DNA from: an uncultured Collinsella sp.
GTDB taxonomy: Bacteria; Actinomycetota; Coriobacteriia; Coriobacteriales; Coriobacteriaceae
Length of the DNA: 27,812 bases
Reading direction: 5' to 3'
NCBI GenBank assembly: GCA_900548255.1
Contig: URKH01000021.1
Coordinates: 1 to 27,812, forward strand
The notes beneath the pieces are model-generated. The model did not search any database. It saw only the letters and a program-made list of their open reading frames with translations, and was not told the origin of the DNA. Below are positions 18,099 through 25,775 of this stretch, one piece after another. The translations under genes were made by a program, and so were the position numbers. The first letter of the stretch is position 1. Every line of letters starts with the position of its first letter.

Positions 18099-19202
18099 AT
18101 GAGCGACAGCAAGCATGTGACGTATGAGGATGCCGGCGTCGATACCGCCGAGGGCGGCCGCGCCGTCGACGCGATTAAGCAGATGGTCAAGGACACCAAT
18201 CGCCCCGAGGTTATCGGCGGCATTGGCGGCTTCGGTGGCCTGTTCTCGGCTGCCGCGCTTAAGGATATGGAAGACCCGATCCTGATCAGCGGCACCGACG
18301 GCGTGGGCACCAAGCTCGTGCTCGCCCAGATCATGGACCGTCACGAGACGGTGGGCCAGGACCTGGTCGCTATGTGCGTCAACGACATTCTGGCTTCGGG
18401 CGCCGAGCCGCTGTTCTTCCTGGACTACGTTGCCATCGGTCACATCGAGGCCGAGCACATGGCAAAGATCATCAAGGGCGTGGCCGATGGCTGTAAGCTC
18501 GCGGGCTGCGCGCTTGTGGGCGGCGAGATGGCCGAGCACCCGGGCGTCATGGCCCCCGCCGATTACGACCTCGCCGGCTTTACCGTGGGTGTCGTCGACC
18601 GTCCCAAGATGCTCGACCCCGCAAACGTCCGCCCGGGCGATGTAATCCTGGGCCTGCCTTCCACCGGCGTGCACTCCAACGGCTACTCGCTCGTGCGCAA
18701 GGTCATCGGCGTCGACGGCATTAAGCCGGGCACGCCCGAGGCCGCCGCTAAGGCCGAGGAGCTGAGCCGTCCGCTCGAGGAGCTCGGCGGCGCATCGCTC
18801 GCTGACGCCCTGCTCGCTCCCACGCGCATCTACGTCAAGCCGATTCTTGAGCTGCTGCGCGGCGGCGCTCCGGTGCACGCGATTGCCCACATCACCGGCG
18901 GCGGTATTACCGAGAACCTCAACCGCGCGCTCGCCGACGACGTCGATGCCGTGGTCACCCGCAATGGCGCTGAGATGGGCTGGGACGTTCCGCCCGTCAT
19001 CACCTACGTGTCGCGCCAAGCCGAGCTCGCGCCCGACGAGGCATGCAAGACCTTCAACATGGGCGTTGGCCTGTGCCTGATCGTCGCCCCCGAGGACGAG
19101 GCCGCGGTTACCGAGGCCCTGGTCGCGCTGGGCGAGAAGCCGTTCCGCGTAGGCGAGTGCGTCGAGGGTTCCGGTAAGGTCGTGTACTCCGATGAGCGCT
19201 AA
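18099..19202 (+). CDS. purM: Phosphoribosylformylglycinamidine cyclo-ligase (AIR synthetase)
   Basis: PurM closes the imidazole ring, converting FGAM and ATP to AIR. The 367-residue protein starts at an ATG preceded by GAGGAAGG. It begins with the family pattern YEDAGVDTAEGGRAVDAIK. The flexible Gly-rich loop GGIGGFGGLF and the ATP-site segment ISGTDGVGTKL are present. So are CVNDILASGAEPLFFLDYVA, LVGGEMAEHPGV and the C-terminal half with GLPSTGVHSNGYSLVRKV and AHITGGGITENL. Length and order are typical. Its last 11 nt overlap the purN start, so the two genes are translationally coupled. Transcription probably continues from purF or starts in the 157-nt gap. PurL, PurQ and PurS, which supply its substrate, are not in the window. 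Confidence 0.97.
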   Translation: MSDSKHVTYEDAGVDTAEGGRAVDAIKQMVKDTNRPEVIGGIGGFGGLFSAAALKDMEDPILISGTDGVGTKLVLAQIMDRHETVGQDLVAMCVNDILASGAEPLFFLDYVAIGHIEAEHMAKIIKGVADGCKLAGCALVGGEMAEHPGVMAPADYDLAGFTVGVVDRPKMLDPANVRPGDVILGLPSTGVHSNGYSLVRKVIGVDGIKPGTPEAAAKAEELSRPLEELGGASLADALLAPTRIYVKPILELLRGGAPVHAIAHITGGGITENLNRALADDVDAVVTRNGAEMGWDVPPVITYVSRQAELAPDEACKTFNMGVGLCLIVAPEDEAAVTEALVALGEKPFRVGECVEGSGKVVYSDER

Positions 19203-19893
19203 CGAGCAGATGGCTGCCGCCGAGGGCCTGGACTTTGTGCCCTATGCCCGTCCGACCGGCACCGATACGGACGAGCCGCTCAAGATCGGTGTGCTCATCA
19301 GCGGTTCGGGTACCAACCTGCAGGCGCTGATCGACCTGATCGCCGCTGGCAAGCTCAATGCTTCGATTGAGCTGGTGGTCTCGAGCCGTCCTTCGGCCAA
19401 GGGCCTGCAGCGTGCCGAGCGTGCGGGCATTCAGACGCTGACGCTTTCCAAGGATGTCTATGCCGACCCTATTGCCGCCGACGAGATCATTGCGCACGAG
19501 CTGCTCGAGCGCGGCTGCGAATATGTGGTCATGGCTGGCTACATGCGCATGGTCCGCACGCCCCTGCTGGCGGCGTTCCCCAACCGCGTGGTAAATCTGC
19601 ATCCGGCGCTGCTGCCGAGCTTTACCGGCGCGCATGCGATCGACGATGCCTTTGCGCGCGGCGTCAAGGTGACCGGTGTGACCGTGCACTTTGCCAACGA
19701 GATCTACGACAACGGTCCCATCATCGCCCAGCGTGCGCTGGCTGTCGAGGAAGGCTGGGACGTCGACACGCTCGAGGAGCACATCCATGCCATTGAGCAC
19801 GTCCTGTATCCCGAGGTGGTCCAGATGCTCGCCGACGGCCGCGTCCACGTGCTGGAGAGCGGCAAGGTCGCAATTGATGCGCCCCGCGGCTAG
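19192..19893 (+). CDS. purN: Phosphoribosylglycinamide formyltransferase
   Basis: PurN transfers a formyl group from 10-formyl-THF to GAR. The 233-residue protein carries IGVLISGSGTNLQALIDLI, then SSRPSAKGLQRAERAGI. The catalytic motif NLHPALLPSFTGAHA holds the Asn and His, and VHFANEIYDNGPIIAQ holds the catalytic Asp. It starts at the ATG at 19192, overlapping the purM stop by 11 nt, and has no strong ribosome site of its own, consistent with coupling to purM. An extra N-terminal segment of about 29 residues precedes the usual beginning of the family, so a later start such as the Met at 19210 is possible. A terminator follows 33 nt after the stop. Confidence 0.95.
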   Translation: MSANEQMAAAEGLDFVPYARPTGTDTDEPLKIGVLISGSGTNLQALIDLIAAGKLNASIELVVSSRPSAKGLQRAERAGIQTLTLSKDVYADPIAADEIIAHELLERGCEYVVMAGYMRMVRTPLLAAFPNRVVNLHPALLPSFTGAHAIDDAFARGVKVTGVTVHFANEIYDNGPIIAQRALAVEEGWDVDTLEEHIHAIEHVLYPEVVQMLADGRVHVLESGKVAIDAPRG

Positions 19894-19925
19894 CGGCGCA
19901 CAGTACAATTTAGTTGAGTGGTCAG

Positions 19926-19968
19926 GGTGGTCATTGGCGCCAAGGCGCGCGTGGCCACCTTTTGTTTT
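19926..19968 (+). terminator. Intrinsic terminator after purN
   Basis: GGTGGTCA (19926-19933) pairs with TGGCCACC (19952-19959) with one G-T wobble, followed by TTTTGTTTT. The 18-nt loop contains the palindrome TTGGCGCCAA. It closes the purF/purM/purN unit. Confidence 0.7.
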
Positions 19969-20018
19969 GGGTGGTCATCGGGGACGTTCCTGAATGACTA
20001 GGTGAGAGAGGTGAGCGC

Positions 20019-20483
20019 ATGGCGGATAACGAAGCGCTGTTTACGCCTGAGCTGGTGTTTTTTGATTGGGAGTGTGCGACGCCGGGTGAGGTGTTTGCGC
20101 AACTCGAGAGTGAGCTTGCTCCGCGCGGCTACATTGCCGACGGTTGGCTCGACGCCGTTCGCACGCGCGAGGATGCCTATCCCACGGGTCTTGCCATGCC
20201 GGCGGTAAACATTGCCATTCCGCATACCGATCCGGGGTTTGTGGCCAAGCCCTATATCGCGGTGGTGGAGCCCGCCGCGCCCGTGATATTTAACGCTATG
20301 GCTGGCATGGGCGCTCCGGTGCCGGCGCAGATCGTCATCAACCTGGGCATTGCCGAGCCGGGCGGCCAGGTCGAGGCCCTGCAGGCGCTCATGAATATCT
20401 TTATGGACGCCGATGCCGCAGCCGACGTGCTCGGCCAGACCACGCCCCAGGGCATGGTCGACGCCATCCGCCGTCACTTCTAA
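20019..20483 (+). CDS. PTS EIIA component, fructose/galactitol type
   Basis: EIIA domains of this fold relay phosphate from HPr to EIIB via a histidine. The 154-residue single-domain protein shows the family pattern around the phosphorylation site (PTGLAMPAVNIAIPHTD, His in IPHTD), then VVEPAAPVIFNAM and a C-terminal helix region. The spacing and the GLAMP segment resemble the galactitol (GatA) branch. The ATG follows GAGAGAGGTGAG. No EIIB or EIIC gene is next to it, so it must serve a permease encoded elsewhere or act as a phosphorylation-dependent regulator. It follows the purN terminator, and the word GGGGACGTTCCT (19980-19991) in its leader recurs in the repeat cluster just after the gene. 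Confidence 0.88.
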   Translation: MADNEALFTPELVFFDWECATPGEVFAQLESELAPRGYIADGWLDAVRTREDAYPTGLAMPAVNIAIPHTDPGFVAKPYIAVVEPAAPVIFNAMAGMGAPVPAQIVINLGIAEPGGQVEALQALMNIFMDADAAADVLGQTTPQGMVDAIRRHF

Positions 20484-20495
20484 GGTGGGGCTAAA

Positions 20496-20580
20496 CCGGC
20501 ACCTAGGGACGTTCCTTATGTGCCGGCACTTGGGGACTGTCTCTAACTGTCGGCAGAAAAGGAACGTCCCTAACTGCCGG
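20496..20580. repeat. Long intergenic hairpin element
   Basis: CCGGCA (20496-20501) with TGCCGG (20575-20580), AGGGACGTTCCTT (20505-20517) with AAGGAACGTCCCT (20559-20571), and TGCCGGCA (20521-20528) with TGTCGGCA (20548-20555) nest into one nearly continuous stem of 85 nt. Only small symmetrical interruptions break it. There is no T tract. The arm word GGGACGTTCCT also occurs at 19981-19991. The gap 20484-20707 holds no gene that I can support. Confidence 0.75.
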
Positions 20581-20589
20581 CTGCCAGAG

Positions 20590-20640
20590 CTGTCCCCTTT
20601 GCACCAAAATGGTGCAGATTAACCTGTCCCCAATGCACCA
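20590..20640. repeat. Direct and inverted repeat cluster around CTGTCCCC/GCACCA
   Basis: CTGTCCCCTTTGCACCA (20590-20606) is repeated as CTGTCCCCAATGCACCA (20624-20640), with two mismatches. Between them TGGTGCA (20610-20616) pairs with TGCACCA (20600-20606) across an AAA loop. CTGTCCCC or its complement recurs in other intergenic regions of the window. Confidence 0.65.
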
Positions 20641-20707
20641 AGCGTGCCGCGGGGGCTGCGTTGTGACACAATGGCGTTTGTTCGATTCGTTATGCGAAAG
20701 GCCAACT

Positions 20708-21928
20708 ATGGCAAATAAGAAAAAGAACCCCGCACCCGAGCCGACGCCCGAGCAGCAGGCTCGCGCCGCCTCCAGCTCTCGCAAGAAGCAGCGCAAGACC
20801 CGCGTGTCCAAGACCGTCAAGATCGTTCTGGTGGTCATCGGCGTGCTGGCAATGCTACTTTCCGTCTCGGCCATGGCGTGCTCCGGCCTGATGTCGCAGG
20901 CCGAGGACACCTCGGGCTACAAGCTTACCGGCGGTGTAGCTGCCACTATCAACGGCACTAACCTCACCGAGGACACCGTGACCAAGCAGATCATGAGCAT
21001 GCGCACGTCCTACGGCTACACCAAGGACAAGGACTGGGCACAGTATCTGGTCGACAACGACCTCACGCCCAAGAAGTACCGCAAGCAACTCATCGACTCC
21101 TACACGCAGCAGATTCTGCTTCAACAGGCACAGAAGGAGAACGGCGTGACGGTGTCGGACGAGGAGGTCGAGAAGGCTTGGAAGGACGCGTGCAAGAGCG
21201 CGGGCGGTGCCAAGGCCTTTAAGAAGACCCTTAAGATCTACGGCTACACCGAGGACACCTACAAGGACTCGCTCAAGGAGAGCCTGGCGCAGCAAAAGCT
21301 TAAGGATGCTGTGGCGCCCACCAGCAAGCCCAAGGACAGCGAGATTGTCGATTACATCAACGAGAACCTGTCCAACTACAACGATGCCCGTCGCTCGTCG
21401 AACATCCTGATCAAGGTTGATTCCGACGCTTCCGGCGTGGACAAGGCTGCCGCCAAGGCCAAGGCGCAGGAGTGCCTGGACAAGATCAACTCCGGTGAGC
21501 TGAGCTTTGAGGATGCCGTTGAACAGTACTCCGAGGACACCGGATCCAAGGAGAAGAAGGGCGATGTGGGCTGGGATAAGCTCACCACCTTTGTCGACAG
21601 CTACCAGACGGCGCTCGAGGGGCTCAACAAGGGCGACGTGAGCGAAGTCATCGAGTCGACCTATGGCTACCACATCATCAAGTGCACCGACTACTTCCAT
21701 GTCGATAATCAGGTTGACGACATCAACCAGGTGCCCAAGGCCATCAAAAAGTACGTCTCCAACGTGGTGAAGACGCAAGCGGTCAGCACCGCGTACAGCG
21801 AGTGGCTGGAGCAGTACAAGAAGGATGCCGACATCACCGTCAACCCCATGCCCAAAGACGTGCCATACAACGTCAGTCTGAAGGGCGTCACCAAGAGTTC
21901 GACCGACGATTCGTCGACGACTGAGTAA
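20708..21928 (+). CDS. Membrane-anchored parvulin-type peptidyl-prolyl isomerase (PrsA/SurA-like foldase)
   Basis: This 406-residue protein probably assists folding of exported proteins at the outer face of the membrane. The ATG at 20708 follows GAAAGG; the frame extends 33 codons upstream into repeat DNA without a ribosome site. A Lys/Arg-rich cytoplasmic N-terminus (1-37) precedes a membrane helix at about 38-57 (VKIVLVVIGVLAMLLSVSAM). A SurA_N-like helical region (about 75-220) is followed by the parvulin domain (about 228-328): NILIKVDSD, ELSFEDAVEQYSEDTGSKEKKGDVGW and VSEVIESTYGYHIIKC. A C-terminal helical segment and a Ser/Thr/Asp-rich tail end it. AMACSG at 55-60 has a Cys but not a good lipobox, so helix anchoring is more likely than lipidation. 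Substrates could include the large secreted glycosidase, which is speculation. Confidence 0.88.
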   Translation: MANKKKNPAPEPTPEQQARAASSSRKKQRKTRVSKTVKIVLVVIGVLAMLLSVSAMACSGLMSQAEDTSGYKLTGGVAATINGTNLTEDTVTKQIMSMRTSYGYTKDKDWAQYLVDNDLTPKKYRKQLIDSYTQQILLQQAQKENGVTVSDEEVEKAWKDACKSAGGAKAFKKTLKIYGYTEDTYKDSLKESLAQQKLKDAVAPTSKPKDSEIVDYINENLSNYNDARRSSNILIKVDSDASGVDKAAAKAKAQECLDKINSGELSFEDAVEQYSEDTGSKEKKGDVGWDKLTTFVDSYQTALEGLNKGDVSEVIESTYGYHIIKCTDYFHVDNQVDDINQVPKAIKKYVSNVVKTQAVSTAYSEWLEQYKKDADITVNPMPKDVPYNVSLKGVTKSSTDDSSTTE

Positions 21929-21982
21929 TCATGGGGCGGTGCTCGCGCGAGTGCCGCCCGCGCTATTAGAGAGGATTTGCAG

Positions 21983-22426
21983 ATGACCAACGAAGAGCTG
22001 CAGAAAGAAATGATCGCGGCCATGAAGGCCAAGGACAAGGTTCGCCTGTCCATCATTCGCCAGGTTAAGGCCGAGGTGAAGAATATCGAGGTCAACGAGC
22101 GCCGCGATGTGACTGAGGAAGACGTCAACAGCATGATCAAGCGTCTGATCAAGCAGACGAGCGAGACGCTGGAGATGTCCATCAAGGCCGGCACCGACCA
22201 GGAGCGTACCGACAACCTGACCGAGCAGGTCAAGATTCTGGAGAGCCTGCTGCCCGCGCAGGTTTCGGGCAAGGAGCTCGAGGCTCTGATCGAGCAGGTC
22301 ATCGCCGAGCTGGGCGCCACGTCCAAGAAGCAGATGGGCCAGGTCATGGGGGCGCTCGGCAAAGCCACCGGCGGCAACTTCGACAAGCCTGCCGCGGCCA
22401 AGATCGTCGGAGCAAAGCTCGCGTAA
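21983..22426 (+). CDS. yqeY: GatB/YqeY domain protein
   Basis: This 147-residue, highly charged helical protein matches stand-alone YqeY proteins. These share the tRNA-binding helical domain found at the C-terminus of GatB, but their role is not settled. Visible family features are MIAAMKAKDKVRLSIIR near the start, NERRDVTEEDV, EQVKILESLLPAQVS and the C-terminal KKQMGQVMGALG and GGNFDKPAAAKIV. The ATG at 21983 lies 7 nt after AGAGAGGA; a TTG two codons upstream is unlikely. It follows the isomerase gene by 54 nt, with a GC-rich hairpin (about 21934-21959) between, and may be cotranscribed. A perfect 12-bp stem overlaps the end region just after the stop. Confidence 0.93.
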   Translation: MTNEELQKEMIAAMKAKDKVRLSIIRQVKAEVKNIEVNERRDVTEEDVNSMIKRLIKQTSETLEMSIKAGTDQERTDNLTEQVKILESLLPAQVSGKELEALIEQVIAELGATSKKQMGQVMGALGKATGGNFDKPAAAKIVGAKLA

Positions 22427-22429
22427 TTT

Positions 22430-22457
22430 GTTATGCGGTTTTACCAAACCGCATAAC
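22430..22457. repeat. Perfect 12-bp hairpin after yqeY
   Basis: GTTATGCGGTTT (22430-22441) pairs perfectly with AAACCGCATAAC (22446-22457) across a 4-nt loop, 3 nt after the yqeY stop. No T tract follows, so it may stabilise the 3' end or act as an atypical terminator. Confidence 0.7.
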
Positions 22458-22470
22458 GGCTCGACGCTGC

Positions 22471-22569
22471 AAACCCGTACACACGGCAATCTGACGTTCA
22501 ATTTCAAGGGCGCGACCATAAGGTCTGCGCCCTTTCATTTCACGTCACCTTGCTCGCGTGTACGGGTTT
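22471..22569. repeat. Nested inverted-repeat structure, 99 nt
   Basis: The outer arms AAACCCGTACAC (22471-22482) and GTGTACGGGTTT (22558-22569) are perfectly complementary. Inside lies a second stem, AAGGGCGC plus GACC (22506-22517) with GGTC, a bulged T and GCGCCCTT (22522-22534), around an ATAA loop and followed by TCATTTC. The inner hairpin could be a terminator for yqeY; the outer arms suggest an independent structured element. The rest of the gap to 22745 shows one GGGGACAG word (22610-22617), with flanking GAGTGCCCA-type repeats, and a candidate promoter. No gene is evident. Confidence 0.7.
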
Positions 22570-22704
22570 TCGCTGACTTATGCTCAACAAGGGCGGTTGG
22601 GCGCTCACTGGGGACAGACTTAAATGAGTGCCCAATGAGTGGGTGGAAGATTGCGGGTTCTTTACGGGGATGTAGTGTGGGCTGCGGAAACGTGGTTCTT
22701 TCCG

Positions 22705-22710
22705 TACAAT
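22705..22710 (+). promoter_or_regulatory. Candidate -10 element of the ABC importer operon
   Basis: TACAAT lies 35 nt upstream of the ATPase gene start. The hexamer 17 nt upstream (CTGCGG) is a poor -35 box, so an activator or another promoter may be needed. Confidence 0.3.
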
Positions 22711-22745
22711 AGTTCAACTCGTGTAAACGCAGGGAAGGGACATCC

Positions 22746-23477
22746 ATGGCAGACATGATCGAGATCAAGCATCTCAACAAGTACTTTGGCGACCTGCATG
22801 TGCTCAAAGATATCAACCTCACCGTCAAGCGCGGCGAGAAGCTCGTAATGATCGGGCCTTCCGGCTCGGGTAAGTCGACGCTCATCCGCTGTGTCGATTA
22901 TCTTGAGGAGCCCACGTCGGGCGAGGTCATCATCGACGGTACGCCGCTCACTAAGAAGAATCACCTGGAAATGGCTCGCAAATATAGCTCCATGGTGTTT
23001 CAGCAGTTCAACCTGTATCCCAACATGACGGTGCTGGGCAATCTGACGCTCGCGCCCATCAAGCTGCAAAAGAAGAGCAAGGAGGAGGCGACCGAGATCG
23101 CCGTCGCCGCGCTCAAGCGCGTCGGCATGGCGCATAAGGCCGGCGAGTATCCGCAGAACCTCTCGGGCGGTCAGCAGCAGCGCATCGCCATCGCCCGTGC
23201 CCTGTGCACCAAGCAGCCCATCATCCTGTTTGACGAGCCGACCTCGGCGCTCGATCCCGAGATGGTCCAGGAGGTCTTGGACGTAATGATTGAGCTCGCG
23301 CAGGAGGACATCACCATGATCTGCGTGACGCACGAGATGGGCTTTGCGCGCCAGGTGGCGGACCGCGTCATCTTTATGGAGGACGGCCGCATCCTGGAGG
23401 AGGGCACGCCCGAGCACTTCTTCGATAACCCCGAGAACCCGCGCTGCCGCGAGTTCCTGTCCAAGATTCTGCACTAG
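22746..23477 (+). CDS. Polar amino-acid ABC importer, ATP-binding protein (GlnQ/HisP type)
   Basis: This 243-residue cytoplasmic ATPase energises the importer encoded by the next three genes. It starts at an ATG after GGGAAGGGA. It shows Walker A GPSGSGKST (residues 37-45), a Q-loop in FQQFNLYPNMTVLGNL, and the signature LSGGQQQRIAIARAL from residue 139. Walker B is ILFDEPTSALD with Asp163 and Glu164, and the H-loop is VTHEMGFA. Length and the NLYPNMTVL and MGFARQVADRV segments are typical of the polar amino-acid uptake family. The substrate cannot be assigned from the ATPase; glutamine, glutamate or aspartate and cationic amino acids are the common choices. The binding-protein gene begins 8 nt after its stop. 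Confidence 0.96.
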   Translation: MADMIEIKHLNKYFGDLHVLKDINLTVKRGEKLVMIGPSGSGKSTLIRCVDYLEEPTSGEVIIDGTPLTKKNHLEMARKYSSMVFQQFNLYPNMTVLGNLTLAPIKLQKKSKEEATEIAVAALKRVGMAHKAGEYPQNLSGGQQQRIAIARALCTKQPIILFDEPTSALDPEMVQEVLDVMIELAQEDITMICVTHEMGFARQVADRVIFMEDGRILEEGTPEHFFDNPENPRCREFLSKILH

Positions 23478-23485
23478 GCGCGGTG

Positions 23486-24361
23486 ATGGACATGACGGAT
23501 ATGACGAGGGCGGCCGTGTCGCGCCGTCACTTTTTGCAGCTGGCGGGCGCCGGCATGCTCGCGCTGACGGGGACCGCGCTCACCGGTTGCGGCAACTCCA
23601 CCAGCGGCGAGGGTTCCGACAAGGGATCCAAGCTTGCGGCCATCAAGTCGCGCGGCCATCTGAATGCCGGCGTCAAGAAAGATGTTCCCGGCTACGGCTA
23701 TTACGACACCGCCAAGGGTCGCTTTGAGGGCATGGAAGTCGATTTGTGCTACCAGATTGCCGCTGCCGTCTTTGGCGTGAGCTACAAGGAAGCCCGTGCC
23801 CAGGAGCTTGTCGAGTTTACCGACGTAACGCCCAAGACACGCGGCCCGCTGATCGATAACGGCCAACTCGACGTGGTCGCGGCGACCTACACTATCACCG
23901 ACGAGCGCAAGAAGAGCTGGGATTTCTCGACGCCGTACCGCACCGACTACGTGGGACTCATGGTCAAGAAGCGTTCGGGCTTTACCTCGATTGAGGACCT
24001 GGACGGCAAGGTCATCGGCGTGAGCCAGGGTGCCACCACGCAGGGCCTGATCGAGCAGATGATCAAGGACAACGGCTTTAGCTGTAAGCCCGAGTTTAGG
24101 GCTTTTAGTGGCTATCCCATCATCAAGAGTTCGCTCGACGCCGGCAATATCGACGTCTTTGCCATGGACCGCTCCACGCTGGCCGGTTACATGAACGAGA
24201 CCGTTGAGCTGTTGCAGCCCGAGGTCAAGTTTGGCGAGCAGGGCTACGGCGTGGCGACCAAGAAGGGCTGCGACCTTTCGGCCGTGGTCGATCAGGTGAT
24301 TTGCGATCGTCTGGCCGACGGCTGGCTCGACCAAGAGGTCAAGACCTGGGGTCTTGTATAG
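23486..24361 (+). CDS. Amino-acid ABC importer, substrate-binding lipoprotein with Tat-type signal
   Basis: This protein, about 291 residues, captures the amino acid outside the cell. Its signal has a twin-arginine motif SRRHFLQLAG (Arg13, Arg14), a hydrophobic stretch and a lipobox LTGC with Cys35. It is therefore probably folded before export by Tat and then lipid-anchored. The mature part is a family 3 type solute-binding fold: GVKKDVPGYGYYD, GMEVDLCYQIAAAVFG, VEFTDVTPKTRGPLI, DVVAATYTITDERKKSWDFS and VIGVSQGATTQGLIE, with DVFAMDRSTLAGYM. Three in-frame ATGs lie close together (23486, 23492, 23501) and none has a strong ribosome site, so coupling to the upstream gene is likely. The stop precedes the first permease ATG by 25 nt. 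The ligand was not assigned. Confidence 0.93.
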   Translation: MDMTDMTRAAVSRRHFLQLAGAGMLALTGTALTGCGNSTSGEGSDKGSKLAAIKSRGHLNAGVKKDVPGYGYYDTAKGRFEGMEVDLCYQIAAAVFGVSYKEARAQELVEFTDVTPKTRGPLIDNGQLDVVAATYTITDERKKSWDFSTPYRTDYVGLMVKKRSGFTSIEDLDGKVIGVSQGATTQGLIEQMIKDNGFSCKPEFRAFSGYPIIKSSLDAGNIDVFAMDRSTLAGYMNETVELLQPEVKFGEQGYGVATKKGCDLSAVVDQVICDRLADGWLDQEVKTWGLV

Positions 24362-24386
24362 GCGCATCGTCCAAGGAAGGAATCAA

Positions 24387-25133
24387 ATGCTCGAAGGATT
24401 ATTTGACGCCGACCGTTGGTCGACGACATTTCAAAACATGGGGCCCTTCTGGGAGGGCTTTGGCGTGACGCTACAGGTGGTCGTTGCCGGTCTGCTGCTG
24501 TCGCTGGTGCTGGGCACGCTGCTGGGTGTGTTCTCTACCACCCGTTCGCGCGTGCTGCGCGCCATAAGCCGCGTGTACGTGGAGTTTTACCAGAACACCC
24601 CGTTGCCCGTGCAGGTGCTCTTTATGTACATGGCTGGTCCGCAGTTTTTGCAGGCCATAACCGGTGCCGACCAGCCGGTGCGCATCGCGCCGTTCGTGCT
24701 GGGCTTCTTGGGCGTGGGCCTGTATCACGCGGCCTACATCTCGGAGGTTATCCGCACCGGTATCGAGGCGGTTCCGCGCGGTCAGATGGAGGCGGCGCAG
24801 AGCCAGGGCTTCACCCGTGCGCAGGCGTACTGGTACATCGTGCTGCCCCAGACATTCAAGATCATTCTGCCGCCGCTGTGTAACCAGGCACTCAACCTAG
24901 TCAAGAACACGTCGGTGCTGGCGCTTGTGGCCGGCGGCGACCTTATGTACCGTTCAGACAACTTTGTGAGCCTGTACGGTTACCTGCAGGGATACATCGT
25001 CTGCTGCCTTATGTACTTCATCATCTGCTTTCCGCTCGCCATGCTGGTGCAGTGGCTCGAGCGCCGCTCCAAGGAGCGTCCGCGCGGCGTGAGCCTCGCC
25101 GAGCTGGGGCTCGACAACGTAGAGGAGGCCTAG
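24387..25133 (+). CDS. Polar amino-acid ABC importer, permease 1
   Basis: This 248-residue inner-membrane permease belongs to the HisM/GlnP type. The ATG at 24387 follows AAGGAAGG (24373-24380); the open frame reaches further upstream over the binding-protein stop, but without a ribosome site. Hydrophobic helices include GVTLQVVVAGLLLSLVLGTL near 40-60 and APFVLGFLGVGLYHAAY. The cytoplasmic EAA loop that docks the ATPase is EAAQSQGFTRAQAYWYIVLP. FYQNTPLPVQVLFMY is the usual family segment. The C-terminal helix IVCCLMYFIICFPLAMLVQW ends in a charged tail. It pairs with the following permease to form a heterodimeric channel. Confidence 0.95.
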   Translation: MLEGLFDADRWSTTFQNMGPFWEGFGVTLQVVVAGLLLSLVLGTLLGVFSTTRSRVLRAISRVYVEFYQNTPLPVQVLFMYMAGPQFLQAITGADQPVRIAPFVLGFLGVGLYHAAYISEVIRTGIEAVPRGQMEAAQSQGFTRAQAYWYIVLPQTFKIILPPLCNQALNLVKNTSVLALVAGGDLMYRSDNFVSLYGYLQGYIVCCLMYFIICFPLAMLVQWLERRSKERPRGVSLAELGLDNVEEA

Positions 25134-25136
25134 CGC

Positions 25137-25775
25137 ATGGAAATCTTCAACGCGACCAACCTGCTCTACATTTGGGGCGGCTTTGTTAAGACAATCGAGA
25201 TCTCGGCGCTGTCGATCTTTTTCTCGCTCATCTTTGGCACGGTGCTGGCGCTTGTTAAAAGCTATGCGCCCCGCCCGTTCCGTATTTTGGTGAGCGCCTA
25301 TATCGAGCTGTTCCGTTGCACGCCGAACCTGCTGTGGATTCTGTTTATCTACTTTACGGTGCAGGGTTTGGACATCGTGATTTCGACCATCGCCTTTACG
25401 CTGTTTACCAGCGCCGTTATGGCCGAAATTGTGCGCGGCGGTCTCAACTCGATTCCGCGCGGCCAGTTTGAGGCGGCACAGAGCCAGGGCTTTGGCTTCT
25501 TTGCCACGATGCGCTACATCATCCTGCCTCAAACGTTTAAGACAATCATCCCGGCGCTGTTTAGCCAGTGCACGACCGTCATTAAGGACAGCTCGTATCT
25601 TTCGGGCATTAACGTGGCCGAACTCATGTACACGGCAAACGTCGTGATGGCCCACGCGATCGATCTGTCGCAGGTGCTTATGCTCTACGGCCTGGTGTTT
25701 GCGATGTACTTTGTGCTCAACTTTGGTATCTCGCTGCTGGTCCGAGCTTACCAACGCCGCATCGTAGCCGCATAG
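25137..25775 (+). CDS. Polar amino-acid ABC importer, permease 2
   Basis: This 212-residue permease starts 3 nt after the stop of permease 1, with AGAGGAGG (25121-25128) inside the upstream gene. It has the same architecture: FVKTIEISALSIFFSLIFGT, the conserved ELFRCTPNLLWILFI, and an EAA loop (EAAQSQGFGFFATMRYIILP) nearly identical in its first half to that of its partner, consistent with an ancient duplication. The C-terminus is YFVLNFGISLLVRAYQRR. With the ATPase and binding protein it completes a four-gene importer whose genes run in transport-complex order without internal terminators. A long inverted repeat begins directly at the end of this gene and may mark the 3' end of the operon. 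Confidence 0.95.
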   Translation: MEIFNATNLLYIWGGFVKTIEISALSIFFSLIFGTVLALVKSYAPRPFRILVSAYIELFRCTPNLLWILFIYFTVQGLDIVISTIAFTLFTSAVMAEIVRGGLNSIPRGQFEAAQSQGFGFFATMRYIILPQTFKTIIPALFSQCTTVIKDSSYLSGINVAELMYTANVVMAHAIDLSQVLMLYGLVFAMYFVLNFGISLLVRAYQRRIVAA

